Shown: positions 1 through 8,407 of the stretch, piece after piece
How the letters are laid out: every line of letters starts with the position of its first letter
How positions within the stretch are numbered: position 1 is the first letter of the stretch
Assembly: GCF_013112485.1 (NCBI RefSeq)
Contig: NZ_JABFHG010000001.1
Span: forward strand, 620,001 to 684,000
Length of the DNA: 64,000 bases
Direction of reading: 5' to 3'
Source: Roseicella sp. DB1501
GTDB taxonomy: Bacteria > Pseudomonadota > Alphaproteobacteria > Acetobacterales > Acetobacteraceae
The notes under the pieces: generated by a model
Database searches by the model: none
Told to the model about the DNA's origin: nothing
Seen by the model: only the letters and a program-made list of their open reading frames with translations
Program-made: the position numbers and the translations under genes

Positions 1-113
1 TCGCCGACGGGCTGCGCTTCGCCTGGACGGTGCATGCCCTCGATCCCGACGTGCTGTTCGACATCCCGCTGCACCGCGCCCGGCCGGGCGAGGCCGCCGG
101 CGCCGCGCCGTGA
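1..113 (+). CDS. C-terminal fragment of an unidentified protein
   Basis: The reading frame is open from the left edge and ends at TGA 111-113. Only about 36 residues are visible, ending in a run rich in Pro, Gly and Ala. The next gene starts with GTG at 110 inside this stop codon (GTGA overlap), so this is the upstream member of the dehydrogenase / PTPS-like / glycosyltransferase operon and is probably translationally coupled to it. The fragment is too short for me to assign a family. Confidence 0.6.
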   Translation, partial: ADGLRFAWTVHALDPDVLFDIPLHRARPGEAAGAAP

Positions 114-1102
114 CCGCGGCGGATGAGGGCCTGCGCGCCCGGGCGCTCTGGCTGGTCGCGCCCGGCCGCGCCGAGCTGCGCGAGGAGGTGCTGCCGCCGC
201 CCGCGCCGGGGGAGGTGCTGGTGCGCTGCCGCGCCTCCGCCCTGTCGCGCGGCACCGAGCGGCTGGTCTTCGAGGGGCGGGTGCCGCCGAGCCAGCACGC
301 CGCGATGCGCGCGCCGCTGATGGCCGGCGACTTCCCCTTTCCGGTGAAGTACGGCTACTGCGCCATGGGCGTGGCCGAGGAGGGCCCGCCGGCGCTGCGC
401 GGCCGCCGCGTCTTCGTCCTGCACCCGCACCAGGACCGCTTCCTCGCCCCCGCGGCCATGTGCATCCCGGTGCCGGATGCGGTGCCCGACCATCGCGCGG
501 TGCTCGCCGCCAATATGGAGACGGCGCTCAACATCCTCTGGGATGCGCGGCCGCTGCCGGGCGAGCGGGTGCTGGTCATCGGCGCCGGCGCGGTCGGGCT
601 GCTGGCTGCGGCGCTGCTCGCCCGCATGCCGGGCATCGCGCCGGTGGTCGTGGACCTCGATCCCGGCCGCGCCGCGCTCGCCACCGCCATCGGCGCCCGC
701 TTCGCCCCGCCGGAGGACGCGCCGGGCGAGCAGGAGCTGATCATCCATGCCAGCGCCAGCGCGGCCGGGCTGCAGCTCGCCCTCGACCGCGCCGGCTTCG
801 AGGCGCGCATCGTCGAGGCGAGCTGGCATGGCGATCGCGCCGTGTCGCTGCCGCTCGGCGAGGCCTTCCATGCGCGGCGCCTCGCCCTGCTCTCCTCGCA
901 GGTTGGCGCCGTCGCCCCGGCGATGCGCGGCCGCCGCAGCCATGCCGAGCGCCTCGCCCTGGCCCTCGCCCTGCTCGGGGATCCGCGGCTCGACGCGCTC
1001 TGCGCGCCGGTCGCCCGCTTCGCCGAGCTGCCGCAGCGGTTGCCCGGCCTCCTCGCGCGCGGCGCCGGCGCCCCCCCTTGCCCCGTCATCACCTATTCAT
1101 AG
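110..1102 (+). CDS. Zinc-type (MDR) dehydrogenase-like protein
   Basis: A 330-residue protein of the medium-chain dehydrogenase/reductase superfamily. The N-terminal half has the GroES-like pattern (PGEVLVRCRASALSRGTE, about residues 34-51), and a Rossmann nucleotide-binding motif VLVIGAGAVGLLAA lies near residue 154. The SRGTE segment resembles BchC-type and related 'zinc-binding alcohol dehydrogenases', and I see no typical structural-zinc cysteine cluster. GTG was chosen as the start because it overlaps the upstream TGA, the usual arrangement in coupled operons. It is followed 11 bp later by the PTPS-like gene. The substrate is unknown; in this operon it may reduce or oxidise a pterin or sugar intermediate, which is inference. 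Confidence 0.8.
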   Translation: MTAADEGLRARALWLVAPGRAELREEVLPPPAPGEVLVRCRASALSRGTERLVFEGRVPPSQHAAMRAPLMAGDFPFPVKYGYCAMGVAEEGPPALRGRRVFVLHPHQDRFLAPAAMCIPVPDAVPDHRAVLAANMETALNILWDARPLPGERVLVIGAGAVGLLAAALLARMPGIAPVVVDLDPGRAALATAIGARFAPPEDAPGEQELIIHASASAAGLQLALDRAGFEARIVEASWHGDRAVSLPLGEAFHARRLALLSSQVGAVAPAMRGRRSHAERLALALALLGDPRLDALCAPVARFAELPQRLPGLLARGAGAPPCPVITYS

Positions 1103-1113
1103 AGAGTGCCGCG

Positions 1114-1515
1114 ATGTTCTCGCTCACCGTCTGCGACCACATCATGGTCGCGCACAGCTTCCGTGGCGCCGAATTCGGCCCGGCCCAGCGCCTGCACGGC
1201 GCCACCTTCGCGGTGGAGGCGGAGTTCCGCGCGCCGCAGCTCGACCACCTGAACCTGCTGGTCGATATCGGCCTTGCCAAGACGGAGCTGCGCCGCGCCC
1301 TCGACGGGCTCGACTACCGCAATCTCGACGAGGAGGGGCAGTTCGCCGGGCAGAACACCACCACCGAATATCTCTGCCGGCACATCCACACGCTTCTCTG
1401 CGCCGCGCTGCGCGAGGGCCGGCTCGGGCCGCAGGGCAGCCAGGTCACTGGCCTGAAGGTGCTGCTGCGCGAGAGCCCGAATGCCTGGGCCGCCTATGAG
1501 GGCGCGGTCGCATGA
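1114..1515 (+). CDS. Divergent 6-pyruvoyl-tetrahydropterin synthase / QueD-like protein
   Basis: A 133-residue protein with the T-fold architecture of PTPS/QueD (6-carboxytetrahydropterin synthase). Conserved landmarks are AHSF (His14), RLHG (His28), LDYRNLD (residues 66-72) and RESPNAWAAY near the C-terminus with Glu120. Against the QueD pattern, several key positions are changed: the catalytic Cys before RLHG is Ala24, the second His of the HGH zinc motif is Ala30, and the catalytic His of LDH is Tyr68. Canonical dihydroneopterin triphosphate chemistry is therefore doubtful. Its partners are a dehydrogenase upstream and a glycosyltransferase and methyltransferase downstream. It may bind or modify another pterin, or have a non-catalytic role. 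Confidence 0.85.
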   Translation: MFSLTVCDHIMVAHSFRGAEFGPAQRLHGATFAVEAEFRAPQLDHLNLLVDIGLAKTELRRALDGLDYRNLDEEGQFAGQNTTTEYLCRHIHTLLCAALREGRLGPQGSQVTGLKVLLRESPNAWAAYEGAVA

Positions 1516-1558
1516 GACGTGCGCCGCCTAGGCCATCCGCCCGCGCCGGGGCCGCCGC

Positions 1559-2599
1559 ATGAGGATTGCCCTCCTCGTCCCGGCACCCTTCGAGACGCTC
1601 TCGGGCGGCTATATCTATGATCGGCGCATGGTCGAGGGCCTGCGCGCGCTCGGCCATGCGGTCGAGGTGGTGGAGCTCGCCGGCCGCCACCCGCTGCCCG
1701 ATGCGGCGGCCGAGGTGGCGGCGCGCGCCGCCCTCGCGGCGCTGCCCGAGGATGTGCGACCGGTCATCGACGGGCTCGGCCTGCCGGCCTTCGCCGAGTT
1801 CGCCGAGTCGCTCGCCGCCCGCCGCGCCATCGGCCTGATCCATCACCCGACGGCGCTCGAGCATGGCGCGCCGCAGGAGGACCGCGACGCGCTGCGCGGC
1901 ATCGAGCGCGACCTCTTCCCGCGCCTCGCCCGCATCCTCGCCACCTCGCCGCACACCGCGCAGCGCCTCGCCGCGGAGTTCGAGGTGCCGGCGGCGCGCA
2001 TCGGTGTGGTCGAGCCCGGCACCGACCCGGCGCCGCGCTCGCCCGGCTCCGGCGGCCCCGGCACGGCGATCCTCTCCGTCGGCACGCTGGTGCCGCGCAA
2101 GGGGCATGACGTGCTGATGCGCGCCCTGGCCGGGCTGCTCGACCTCGACTGGAGGCTGACCATCGCCGGCGGCAACGACCGCGACCGGGTGCATGCCGAG
2201 GGCCTGCAGGCGCTGGCCGAGACGCTCGGCCTCACGCGGCGCGTCACCTTCGCCGGCGAGGTGGACGTCGAGGCGCTGGAGGCGCTGTATCGCGGCGCCG
2301 ACATCTTCGCCCTCGCCACCTGGTGGGAAGGCTATGGCATGGCGGCGGCCGAGGCGCTGGCGCGCGGGCTGCCGGTCGCCATCACCGCCGGCGGCGCCAT
2401 CGCCGATCTCGTGCCGATCGAGGCCGGCGCCGTCTCGCCGCCCGGCGATGTCGTCTCCCTCACCAAGGCGCTGCGGCGGATGCTGGCCGATACCGAGATG
2501 CGCCAGGAGATGGCCGAGGCCGCCTGGCGGGCCGGCCAGCGCCTGCCGCGCTGGTCCGACCGCGCCGCCGCCTTCGCCGCCGAGCTGGAGCGCGCCTGA
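1559..2599 (+). CDS. Family 4 glycosyltransferase (GT-B fold)
   Basis: A 346-residue protein with the two-domain GT-B layout. The N-terminus (PFETLSGGYIYDRRMVEGL) is a typical acceptor-domain glycine-rich start. LSVGTLVPRKGHD near residue 171 is the interdomain donor-site motif, and WEGYGMAAAEALARGLPV near residue 257 holds the EX7E nucleotide-sugar motif of GT4 enzymes. The enzyme would transfer a sugar from a nucleotide-sugar in the cytoplasm. Its place directly after a PTPS-like gene, and before a methyltransferase 40 bp away, suggests that the acceptor is the product of the PTPS-like protein, such as a pterin. That pairing is inference. Confidence 0.85.
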   Translation: MRIALLVPAPFETLSGGYIYDRRMVEGLRALGHAVEVVELAGRHPLPDAAAEVAARAALAALPEDVRPVIDGLGLPAFAEFAESLAARRAIGLIHHPTALEHGAPQEDRDALRGIERDLFPRLARILATSPHTAQRLAAEFEVPAARIGVVEPGTDPAPRSPGSGGPGTAILSVGTLVPRKGHDVLMRALAGLLDLDWRLTIAGGNDRDRVHAEGLQALAETLGLTRRVTFAGEVDVEALEALYRGADIFALATWWEGYGMAAAEALARGLPVAITAGGAIADLVPIEAGAVSPPGDVVSLTKALRRMLADTEMRQEMAEAAWRAGQRLPRWSDRAAAFAAELERA

Positions 2600-2639
2600 T
2601 GCGGCGCTTGGTCAGACCCGCCGGACGCCGCGACGGCTG

Positions 2640-3539
2640 ATGGCCGAGGAATTCGATCCCGGCTGGCTCGAGCTGCGCGAGCCTGTCGATGCCGTCGCCC
2701 GCTCCGAGGCGCTGGCGGCGCGGCTGCTGGCGCGGCTGCCGGCGCGGCCACGCTTCCTCGATCTCGGCGCCGGCACCGGCAGCCTGCTGCGCTGGCTGGC
2801 GCCGCGCCTCGGCCGCGCCCAGGTCTGGACGCTGGTCGACAGCAGCCGCGACATGGCCGAGGCGGCCTTCGACACCATCGCCGACCGCGCCGACCAGGTG
2901 GGCTTCCCGGTCACCGCGCCGAACCGTCGTACCCTGCTGGTGCACGCCCCGGGCGGCGCCTGGCGGATCGAGACGCTCATCACCGACCTGGCCGAGGCGC
3001 CGGCCAACCTGCCGCTGGCGAATGCCGATGCGGTGGTGAGCTCGGCGCTCTGCGACCTCGTCTCCCGCCCCTGGCTGGAGCGCGTGGCCGCGGCGCTGCG
3101 CCTGCCCTTCTACGCCTCGCTCTGCGTCGACGGGCCGGCCCGCTTCACACCGCCGCATCCCGGCGATGCGCGCGTCGCGACCGGCTTCCGCCGCGACCAG
3201 GCGCGGGACAAGGGCTTCGGCGGTCCCGCGCTCGGCCCGCGCGCGCCGGCCGCGATCGCCGAGGTCTTCGCCGCGCGCGGCTTCGCGGTCGAGAGCGCGC
3301 CGAGCGACTGGCTGGTGCGGCAGCGCGGCTCGGTCGCGCATCCGGCGCTGCGCGACGTCGCCGATCCGCTGCTCGCAGCGCTCGTCGAGGACCATGCCGG
3401 AGCCGCGGCGCGGCAGGATGCGCGCAGCCTCGGCCGGATCGAGGCCTGGGCGGCGGCGCGCCTGGCGCAGGTGGAGGCGCAGCGCCTCTCGGCGCGGATC
3501 GGGCATCGGGACGTGCTGGCGCTGCCGCCGCGCGGCTGA
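2640..3539 (+). CDS. Class I SAM-dependent methyltransferase
   Basis: A 299-residue protein. The SAM-binding motif I, FLDLGAGTGSLLRWLAPRLG, lies near residues 39-58, and an acidic VDSS motif about 20 residues later is in the right place for ribose binding. The start ATG at 2640 overlaps the stop of a 13-codon open frame that itself begins at the glycosyltransferase stop (TGATG), so ribosomes could pass along this stretch. It is probably the last gene of the dehydrogenase / PTPS-like / glycosyltransferase operon. The substrate is unknown. Confidence 0.85.
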   Translation: MAEEFDPGWLELREPVDAVARSEALAARLLARLPARPRFLDLGAGTGSLLRWLAPRLGRAQVWTLVDSSRDMAEAAFDTIADRADQVGFPVTAPNRRTLLVHAPGGAWRIETLITDLAEAPANLPLANADAVVSSALCDLVSRPWLERVAAALRLPFYASLCVDGPARFTPPHPGDARVATGFRRDQARDKGFGGPALGPRAPAAIAEVFAARGFAVESAPSDWLVRQRGSVAHPALRDVADPLLAALVEDHAGAAARQDARSLGRIEAWAAARLAQVEAQRLSARIGHRDVLALPPRG

Positions 3540-3583
3540 TTGGCACTGGCCGCGCCGCGGGCGAAGCGCGCTATGCTGGCCGC

Positions 3584-4027
3584 ATGTCGCTGCCACCCGG
3601 ACTGACCTTCGGCATCGAGGATGCCCCATCGGAGGAGGACCTCGACGCCCTGCCCAGGGGCCTCGAGGCCTATAACGAGCAGCAATGGCCGGGGCACCAG
3701 CCCTGGCAGGTCGTCAATGTCCTTGCCCGCCGCGACGGCCGCGTCGCCGGCGGCCTGCGGGGCGAAATCTATGCCGGCTGGCTGTTCCTTCGCTATCTCT
3801 GGATCGAGGAGGGGCTGCGCGGCGGCGGCCTCGGCCGGCGCATCATCGCCGCCGCCGAGCGGCGGGCGCAGGCGAGCGGCTGCCACTCCGCCTGGGTCGA
3901 CACCTTCAGCTTCCAGGCGCCGGGCTTCTACGAGAAGCAGGGCTACGTGGAATTCGCCCGCCTGCCCTATCCGCCGAAGGGCGAGCGCCTCTTCCTGCGC
4001 AAGCGCCTGACGGAGGATGCGCCGTGA
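3584..4027 (+). CDS. GNAT-family N-acetyltransferase
   Basis: A 147-residue single-domain GNAT protein. The acetyl-CoA pyrophosphate loop is seen as EEGLRGGGLGRRII (about residues 79-92). A conserved aromatic end follows, FQAPGFYEKQGYVEF, which is the usual beta6-alpha4 region. It probably acetylates a small molecule or protein amine. It overlaps the next gene by GTGA (4024-4027), so the pair is co-transcribed. The acceptor cannot be predicted. Confidence 0.85.
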   Translation: MSLPPGLTFGIEDAPSEEDLDALPRGLEAYNEQQWPGHQPWQVVNVLARRDGRVAGGLRGEIYAGWLFLRYLWIEEGLRGGGLGRRIIAAAERRAQASGCHSAWVDTFSFQAPGFYEKQGYVEFARLPYPPKGERLFLRKRLTEDAP

Positions 4028-4512
4028 GCGGCCGCCCGATCGTCCGGCACCCGATCGCCCTGCGCGCGGCCGGGTTGCCGCCCCTGCCGCGCCCCGCCGG
4101 CTTCCCGTCCGACCTCGCCGCGAAGCTCGCGGGACGCGAGAAGCGGGTGCTCGGCGACCCCTTCGGCCTGCGCAATTTCGGCGTGAACCTCACCCGGCTC
4201 ACGCCGGGCGCCGCCTCCTCCCTGCATCATGCGCATGCGCGGCAGGATGAGTGGATCTACGTGCTGGAAGGAACGCCGACCCTGGTGCTCGGCACGGAGG
4301 AGCGCCGCCTCGCCGCCGGCGACTGCGCCGGCTTCCCGGCCGGCGGCCCGGCGCATCACCTGGTGAACCGCAGCGAGGGCGAGGTGCTCTATCTCGAGGT
4401 CGGCGACCGCAGCGCCGGCGACAGCGTTGCCTATCCGGAGGACGATCTGCAGGGGGAGATGCAGCCGGACGGGCGCTGGCGCTACACGCGCAGGGACGGC
4501 TCGCCGCTTTGA
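4024..4512 (+). CDS. Cupin-domain protein
   Basis: A 162-residue protein with one cupin barrel. Motif 1 is seen as SLHHAHARQDEWIYVLEG, with His, His and Glu metal ligands, and motif 2 as GFPAGGPAHHLVNRS. The C-terminal stretch GDRSAGDSVAYPEDDL is typical of small cytoplasmic cupins of unknown function. The GTG start overlaps the upstream GNAT stop codon. It may be a metal-dependent isomerase, epimerase or sensor. The family gives no firm substrate. Confidence 0.85.
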   Translation: MSGRPIVRHPIALRAAGLPPLPRPAGFPSDLAAKLAGREKRVLGDPFGLRNFGVNLTRLTPGAASSLHHAHARQDEWIYVLEGTPTLVLGTEERRLAAGDCAGFPAGGPAHHLVNRSEGEVLYLEVGDRSAGDSVAYPEDDLQGEMQPDGRWRYTRRDGSPL

Positions 4513-4579
4513 GCCGGCGGATCGCCGCCGGGCGCCGGGCAGGCTAGATTGGCTGCCGCCTCACGGGAGAGAGACAACC

Positions 4580-5845
4580 ATGCCCCTGCTCGGCTGCATC
4601 GCCGATGACTTCACCGGCGCGACCGACCTGGCGAACACCCTGGTCAAGGGCGGCATGACGGCCGTGCAGGTGATCGGCGTGCCGGATAGCGCGCTGCCCG
4701 AGGCGGATGCCGTCATCGTCGCGCTGAAGTCGCGCACCGCGCCGGTGCGGGAGGCGGTGGCCGAGAGCCTCGCCGCCTGCGAGGCGCTACTCAGCGCCGG
4801 GGCACGGCAGGTCTTCTTCAAGTACTGCTCCACCTTCGACAGCACCGATGCGGGCAATATCGGCCCCGTGGCGGATGCGCTGGTGCGTCGGCTGGGCTGC
4901 GGCTTCGCCCTCGCCAACCCGGCCTTCCCGACCAATGGGCGCACCGTCTACCAGGGGCATCTCTTCGTCGGCCAGGCGCTGCTGAACGAGAGCGGGATGG
5001 AGAACCACCCCCTCACCCCGATGCGGGATGCGAACCTCGTCCGCGTCCTCGGCCGGCAGACCGATGGCGCCGTCGGCCTCGTCCCCTTCGCCACCGTCGA
5101 GCAGGGCGCGACGGCGATCCGCCGGGCGATGACCGTGCTGAAGGAGAGCGGCCGCCGCTACGCCATCGTCGATGCGGTGACCGATGCGCATCTGCTGGCG
5201 ATCGGCGAGGCGGCGGCGGAGCATGCGCTGATCACCGGCGGCTCGGGCGTCGCCATGGGGCTGCCGGCGAATTTCCGCGCCAAGGGCCTGCTGCCCGAAC
5301 GCGGCGAGGCGGCGGCGGCGCTGCCGCCCATGCAGGGCCATGCGGCGGTGGTGGCGGGCTCCTGCTCGCGCGCGACGCTCGGCCAGATCGGCTATGCCCG
5401 CGACCATGCGCCGGTGCTCGAGCTCGACGTGCTGGCGCAGCCGGAGGCGGCGGCGCTGGCGGCCCAGGCATTGGAGTGGGCGGAGGGCAAGCTCGGCGCG
5501 CAGCCGGTCGTCATCGCAGCCAGCGCGCCGCCCGAGAAGGTGGCGGCGCTGCAGGCGAAGCTCGGCCGCGACGCCGCCGGCGCGCTGGTGGAACAGGCCC
5601 TCTCCACGGTCGCCGCCGGGCTGGTCGAGCGCGGCGTGCGGCGGCTGGTGGTGGCGGGCGGCGAGACATCGGGCGCCGTCGTCTCGCGCCTCGGCGTCGC
5701 CTCGCTGCGCATCGGGCCGGAGATCGATCCCGGCGTGCCCTGGACCTATGCCGAGATCGCGGGTCCCTCGGGCGGCCTGCACCTGGCGCTGAAGAGCGGC
5801 AACTTCGGGGCGCGCGACTTCTTCCTCAAGGCATTCGACGCTTAG
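4580..5845 (+). CDS. otnK: 3-oxo-tetronate kinase (four-carbon acid sugar kinase family)
   Basis: A 421-residue DUF1537-family protein. The N-terminal ADDFTGATDLAN motif (about residues 8-19) is the family signature of the sugar-binding domain, and the C-terminal domain carries GGETSGAVVSRLGV for nucleotide binding. Family members phosphorylate 3-oxo-tetronate or related C4 acid sugars. A good ribosome-binding site (GGGAGAGAG) lies 5-10 bases before the ATG. The aldolase otnC follows 18 bp downstream, matching the known otnK-otnC pair for L-threonate or D-erythronate breakdown. No isomerase (otnI) or dehydrogenase (ltnD) partner is adjacent. Confidence 0.87.
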   Translation: MPLLGCIADDFTGATDLANTLVKGGMTAVQVIGVPDSALPEADAVIVALKSRTAPVREAVAESLAACEALLSAGARQVFFKYCSTFDSTDAGNIGPVADALVRRLGCGFALANPAFPTNGRTVYQGHLFVGQALLNESGMENHPLTPMRDANLVRVLGRQTDGAVGLVPFATVEQGATAIRRAMTVLKESGRRYAIVDAVTDAHLLAIGEAAAEHALITGGSGVAMGLPANFRAKGLLPERGEAAAALPPMQGHAAVVAGSCSRATLGQIGYARDHAPVLELDVLAQPEAAALAAQALEWAEGKLGAQPVVIAASAPPEKVAALQAKLGRDAAGALVEQALSTVAAGLVERGVRRLVVAGGETSGAVVSRLGVASLRIGPEIDPGVPWTYAEIAGPSGGLHLALKSGNFGARDFFLKAFDA

Positions 5846-5863
5846 CGGAGAAGGGAAGACGCC

Positions 5864-6496
5864 ATGGATGAGACGGAGCTCCGCGAGGCCATCGCCACGC
5901 ATGGCAGGCTGCTCTTCGGCCGCGGCTATTCGGTCGGCAGCGCCGGCAATATCAGCGTCCGGCTGCCGGACGGCTATCTGATGACGCCGACCAACTCCTG
6001 CCTCGGCCGGCTGGACCCGGCGCGGATCAGCAAGCTCGACCCCGACTGGCGGCATGTCTCGGGCGACAAGCCCTCGAAGGAGGTCTTCATGCACCGCGCG
6101 GTGCTGGAGACGCGGCCGGAGGCGGGCGCCGTGGTGCACCTGCACTCCACCCATGCGACCGCCATCGCCTGCCTGGCCGCGCCGGGCGAGGCCGCGCCCA
6201 TCCCGCCGCTGACGCCCTATTTCGTCATGCGGGTCGGCCGCGTCCTGCCGGTGGTGCGCTACTACCGGCCGGGCGATGCGGCGATGGAGCCGGCGATCGC
6301 CGCGGCGGCGCGCGAGGCGCAGGCGATGCTGCTCGCCAATCACGGGCCGGTGGTCAGCGGCAGGACGCTCGACGACGCGGTCTACGCCGCGGAGGAGCTG
6401 GAGGAGGCGGCGAAGCTCGCCCTGCTGCTGCAGGGACGGCAGCCGCGCCTGCTGACTCCGGCCGAGATCGAGGACCTGCTCTCGGCCTTCGGCTGA
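5864..6496 (+). CDS. otnC: 3-oxo-tetronate 4-phosphate decarboxylase (class II aldolase/adducin family)
   Basis: A 210-residue class II aldolase. SAGNISVRLPDG near residues 26-37 binds the substrate phosphate. VVHLHSTHA near residues 88-96 gives two zinc-binding histidines, and ANHGPVV near residue 152 gives the third. The length fits the OtnC/AraD group. It would decarboxylate 3-oxo-tetronate 4-phosphate to dihydroxyacetone phosphate, downstream of the kinase encoded 18 bp upstream. A purine-rich ribosome-binding site (GAGAAGGGAAG) precedes the ATG. Confidence 0.87.
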   Translation: MDETELREAIATHGRLLFGRGYSVGSAGNISVRLPDGYLMTPTNSCLGRLDPARISKLDPDWRHVSGDKPSKEVFMHRAVLETRPEAGAVVHLHSTHATAIACLAAPGEAAPIPPLTPYFVMRVGRVLPVVRYYRPGDAAMEPAIAAAAREAQAMLLANHGPVVSGRTLDDAVYAAEELEEAAKLALLLQGRQPRLLTPAEIEDLLSAFG

Positions 6497-6565
6497 CGCG
6501 CGCCGGCACGCCCTTGACCGGGCGTGCCGAGGGCGGAGCATGGCGGGCGGAGCAAAGGAGCCGCC

Positions 6566-7183
6566 ATGAGCCATCCCGAGACCAGCCGCGCCGCCACGGG
6601 GCGCGAGGCGCCCGCCGCCCATCCCATCGAGCCGCTCATCGCCCGACGCTGGAGCCCGCGCAGCTTCACCGGCGCCCCGCTGCCGCCCGGCGCCATCGAG
6701 CGGCTGCTGGAGGCGGCGCGCTGGGCGGCGAGCAGCAACAACCTGCAGCCCTGGCACTTCATCGTCGCCCGCCGCGACGCCGAGAAGGAGGCCTTCGAGC
6801 GGCTGCTCGGCGTGCTCTCGCCCAACAACCAGAGCTGGGCGCGGCAGGCCGGCGCGCTGCTGCTTTCGGTCGCCCGCACGCACAACCCGAACAACGGCAA
6901 CCCGCTCCGGCATGGCTGGCACGATACCGGCGCCGCGACCGCGCTGCTGGCGCTGCAGGCCACGGCGATCGGGCTGCAGGCGCATGCGATGGCGGGCTAC
7001 GACGCCGCGGCGGCGCGCAGCGCCTTCGGTATCCCGGAGCGCTTCGATCCCGTTGCCGCCATCGCCATCGGCGAGGTGGGCCCGCCCGAGGCGCTGCCGG
7101 AGGCGTTGGCGGCACGCGAGACGGCGCCGCGGCAACGCCGCCCGATCGAGGAATTCGCCTTCTTCGGCGGCTGGCGCGGCTGA
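6566..7183 (+). CDS. Nitroreductase-family FMN oxidoreductase
   Basis: A 205-residue protein of the nitroreductase family. RRWSPRSFTG near residues 26-35 is the FMN-phosphate binding motif, and RWAASSNNLQPWHFIV follows, the usual second FMN contact. The start is supported by AAAGGAG at 6554-6560, five bases before the ATG. It likely acts as an NAD(P)H-dependent flavin reductase on quinones or nitro compounds. A hairpin lies 38 bp past the stop. It stands alone and its substrate is unknown. Confidence 0.85.
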   Translation: MSHPETSRAATGREAPAAHPIEPLIARRWSPRSFTGAPLPPGAIERLLEAARWAASSNNLQPWHFIVARRDAEKEAFERLLGVLSPNNQSWARQAGALLLSVARTHNPNNGNPLRHGWHDTGAATALLALQATAIGLQAHAMAGYDAAAARSAFGIPERFDPVAAIAIGEVGPPEALPEALAARETAPRQRRPIEEFAFFGGWRG

Positions 7184-7220
7184 TCGCCGCGGGGCACGAC
7201 ACCGTCGGCTGACGCGAAAA

Positions 7221-7248
7221 GGGCGCCGTCCCTCGCGGAACGGCGCCC
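7221..7248 (-). terminator. Intrinsic terminator, probably bidirectional
   Basis: A perfect 9-bp inverted repeat GGGCGCCGT / ACGGCGCCC with a 10-base loop. On the minus strand it is followed directly by TTTT (AAAA at 7217-7220 on the plus strand), so it would end transcription of the histone-like gene. It can also stop the converging nitroreductase transcript. Confidence 0.75.
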
Positions 7249-7367
7249 TCTCGCCGGGATCGAGGGTAGGGCCACCGCATGGCGCCGCCGCCGCCAGGGA
7301 TGGCCTTGCCCGGTCGCCAGGGATGCAGCAGCCCGCGGCCCCGACCAGGCCGCGATGCAGCCGCGCC

Positions 7368-7994
7368 TCAGGTCGCGGAGGTCTCCTCGCTCATCGTCTC
7401 CGGCGCGGGCGCCGGGGTGGCGGCGGCGGCCTTCTTCGCCGCGCGGGTCGCGGCGGCCTTCTTCGCGGCCTCCGAGCGCGAGGAGGTCGCGGCCTTGGCG
7501 GCGGCGGCGCGCTTCGGCGCGGCGGTCTTGCGCGCGGCCGGCTTGCGGGCGGCGGTGGTCGCCTTACGAGCGGCGGGCTTGCGCGCGGTGGTCGTCGCCT
7601 TGCGGGCCGCCGGCTTGCGGGTGGTCGCGGCCTTACGAGCGGCGGGCTTGCGCGCCACCGCCTTCTTCGCCGTGGTGGCCTTGCGGGCGGCCGGCTTGCG
7701 CGCGGTGGTCGCCTTCTTCGTCGCGGTCTTGCGGGCGGCCGGCTTGCGCGCGGTCGTCGCCTTCTTCGCCGTGGTCTTGCGGGCGGCCGGCTTGCGCGCG
7801 GTCGTCGCCTTCTTCGCCGCGGGCTTGCGGGCGGCAGGCTTCTTGGCGGCGGTCTTCTTCGGCGCGGCGGCCTTGCGGGCGGCAGGCTTCTTGGCGGCGA
7901 CGCGGCCGCGCGCGGTGGCGGGCTTCTTGGCGGTGCGCCGCGTGGTCGACATCGCCATCGCCTGCGCCTTCGGGGTCTCGGGAGTATCGGTCAC
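7368..7994 (-). CDS. Lys/Ala/Pro-rich histone H1-like DNA-binding protein
   Basis: A 208-residue, strongly basic, low-complexity protein. From about residue 15 to 185 it consists of repeated ARKPAARK-, KKATTARK- and AAKK-type units, like the C-terminal tail of eukaryotic histone H1 and bacterial H1-like proteins (Hc1, AlgP). The short N-terminus (TDTPETPKAQ) and the last 15 residues are acidic or neutral. GTG at 7992-7994 was chosen because AAGGAG lies nine bases upstream. It probably binds and compacts DNA or alters transcription. Promoter-like sequence lies about 380 bp upstream, giving an unusually long leader if real. Confidence 0.85.
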   Translation of the reverse strand: MTDTPETPKAQAMAMSTTRRTAKKPATARGRVAAKKPAARKAAAPKKTAAKKPAARKPAAKKATTARKPAARKTTAKKATTARKPAARKTATKKATTARKPAARKATTAKKAVARKPAARKAATTRKPAARKATTTARKPAARKATTAARKPAARKTAAPKRAAAAKAATSSRSEAAKKAAATRAAKKAAAATPAPAPETMSEETSAT

Positions 7995-8378
7995 GGTCAG
8001 GATCTCCTTGCGCGTTCCGTGGTGAGCCAGGATGCCGCGGCGCGGCCTTCCCGGGTGGAGGCAGGAACGGTCGTGCGATGGCGGCGGCGCGCGGATCCCG
8101 TAGCGCGTGGCGCCGTCGTGGTCGCTGTCCAGGTCGCGCGAGCGGAACGCGGCCGGGGGCGATCGGCGGCACCTGGCCGCATCATGCCTCCCTCGGCTGC
8201 ATCTCCCTCGCCGGGCTTGGCATCGTTGCCCGGCACCGGCGCGGGACCTTCGACGCGGCGCGTCGCCATCCCGTGCTGCCTGCGGTCCATGGACCGTCCT
8301 TCCCTGCTGCGGCATGCCGTCGCTGGTTGCGGCGATTGCGGATCGTGCGAATCGCGTGCGACGTCCTGCGCAATGCAC

Positions 8379-8407
8379 GCTATCTGCACACGCAACCAGC
8401 GTGTCAA
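8379..8407 (-). promoter_or_regulatory. Candidate sigma-70 promoter for the histone-like gene
   Basis: Read on the minus strand: consensus -35 TTGACA (8402-8407), 17-base spacer, -10-like GATAGC (8379-8384). It points towards the histone-like gene, whose start is at 7994. The intervening 380 bp (about 7995-8378) has no convincing gene; a 63-codon minus-strand frame starting at 8373 is very basic but has no features I can support. Confidence 0.4.

Noticed and set aside
8182-8373. A 63-codon minus-strand ORF starting next to the candidate promoter
   Set aside because: It is Arg-rich, has no ribosome-binding site or family features, and looks like a chance frame in GC-rich DNA.
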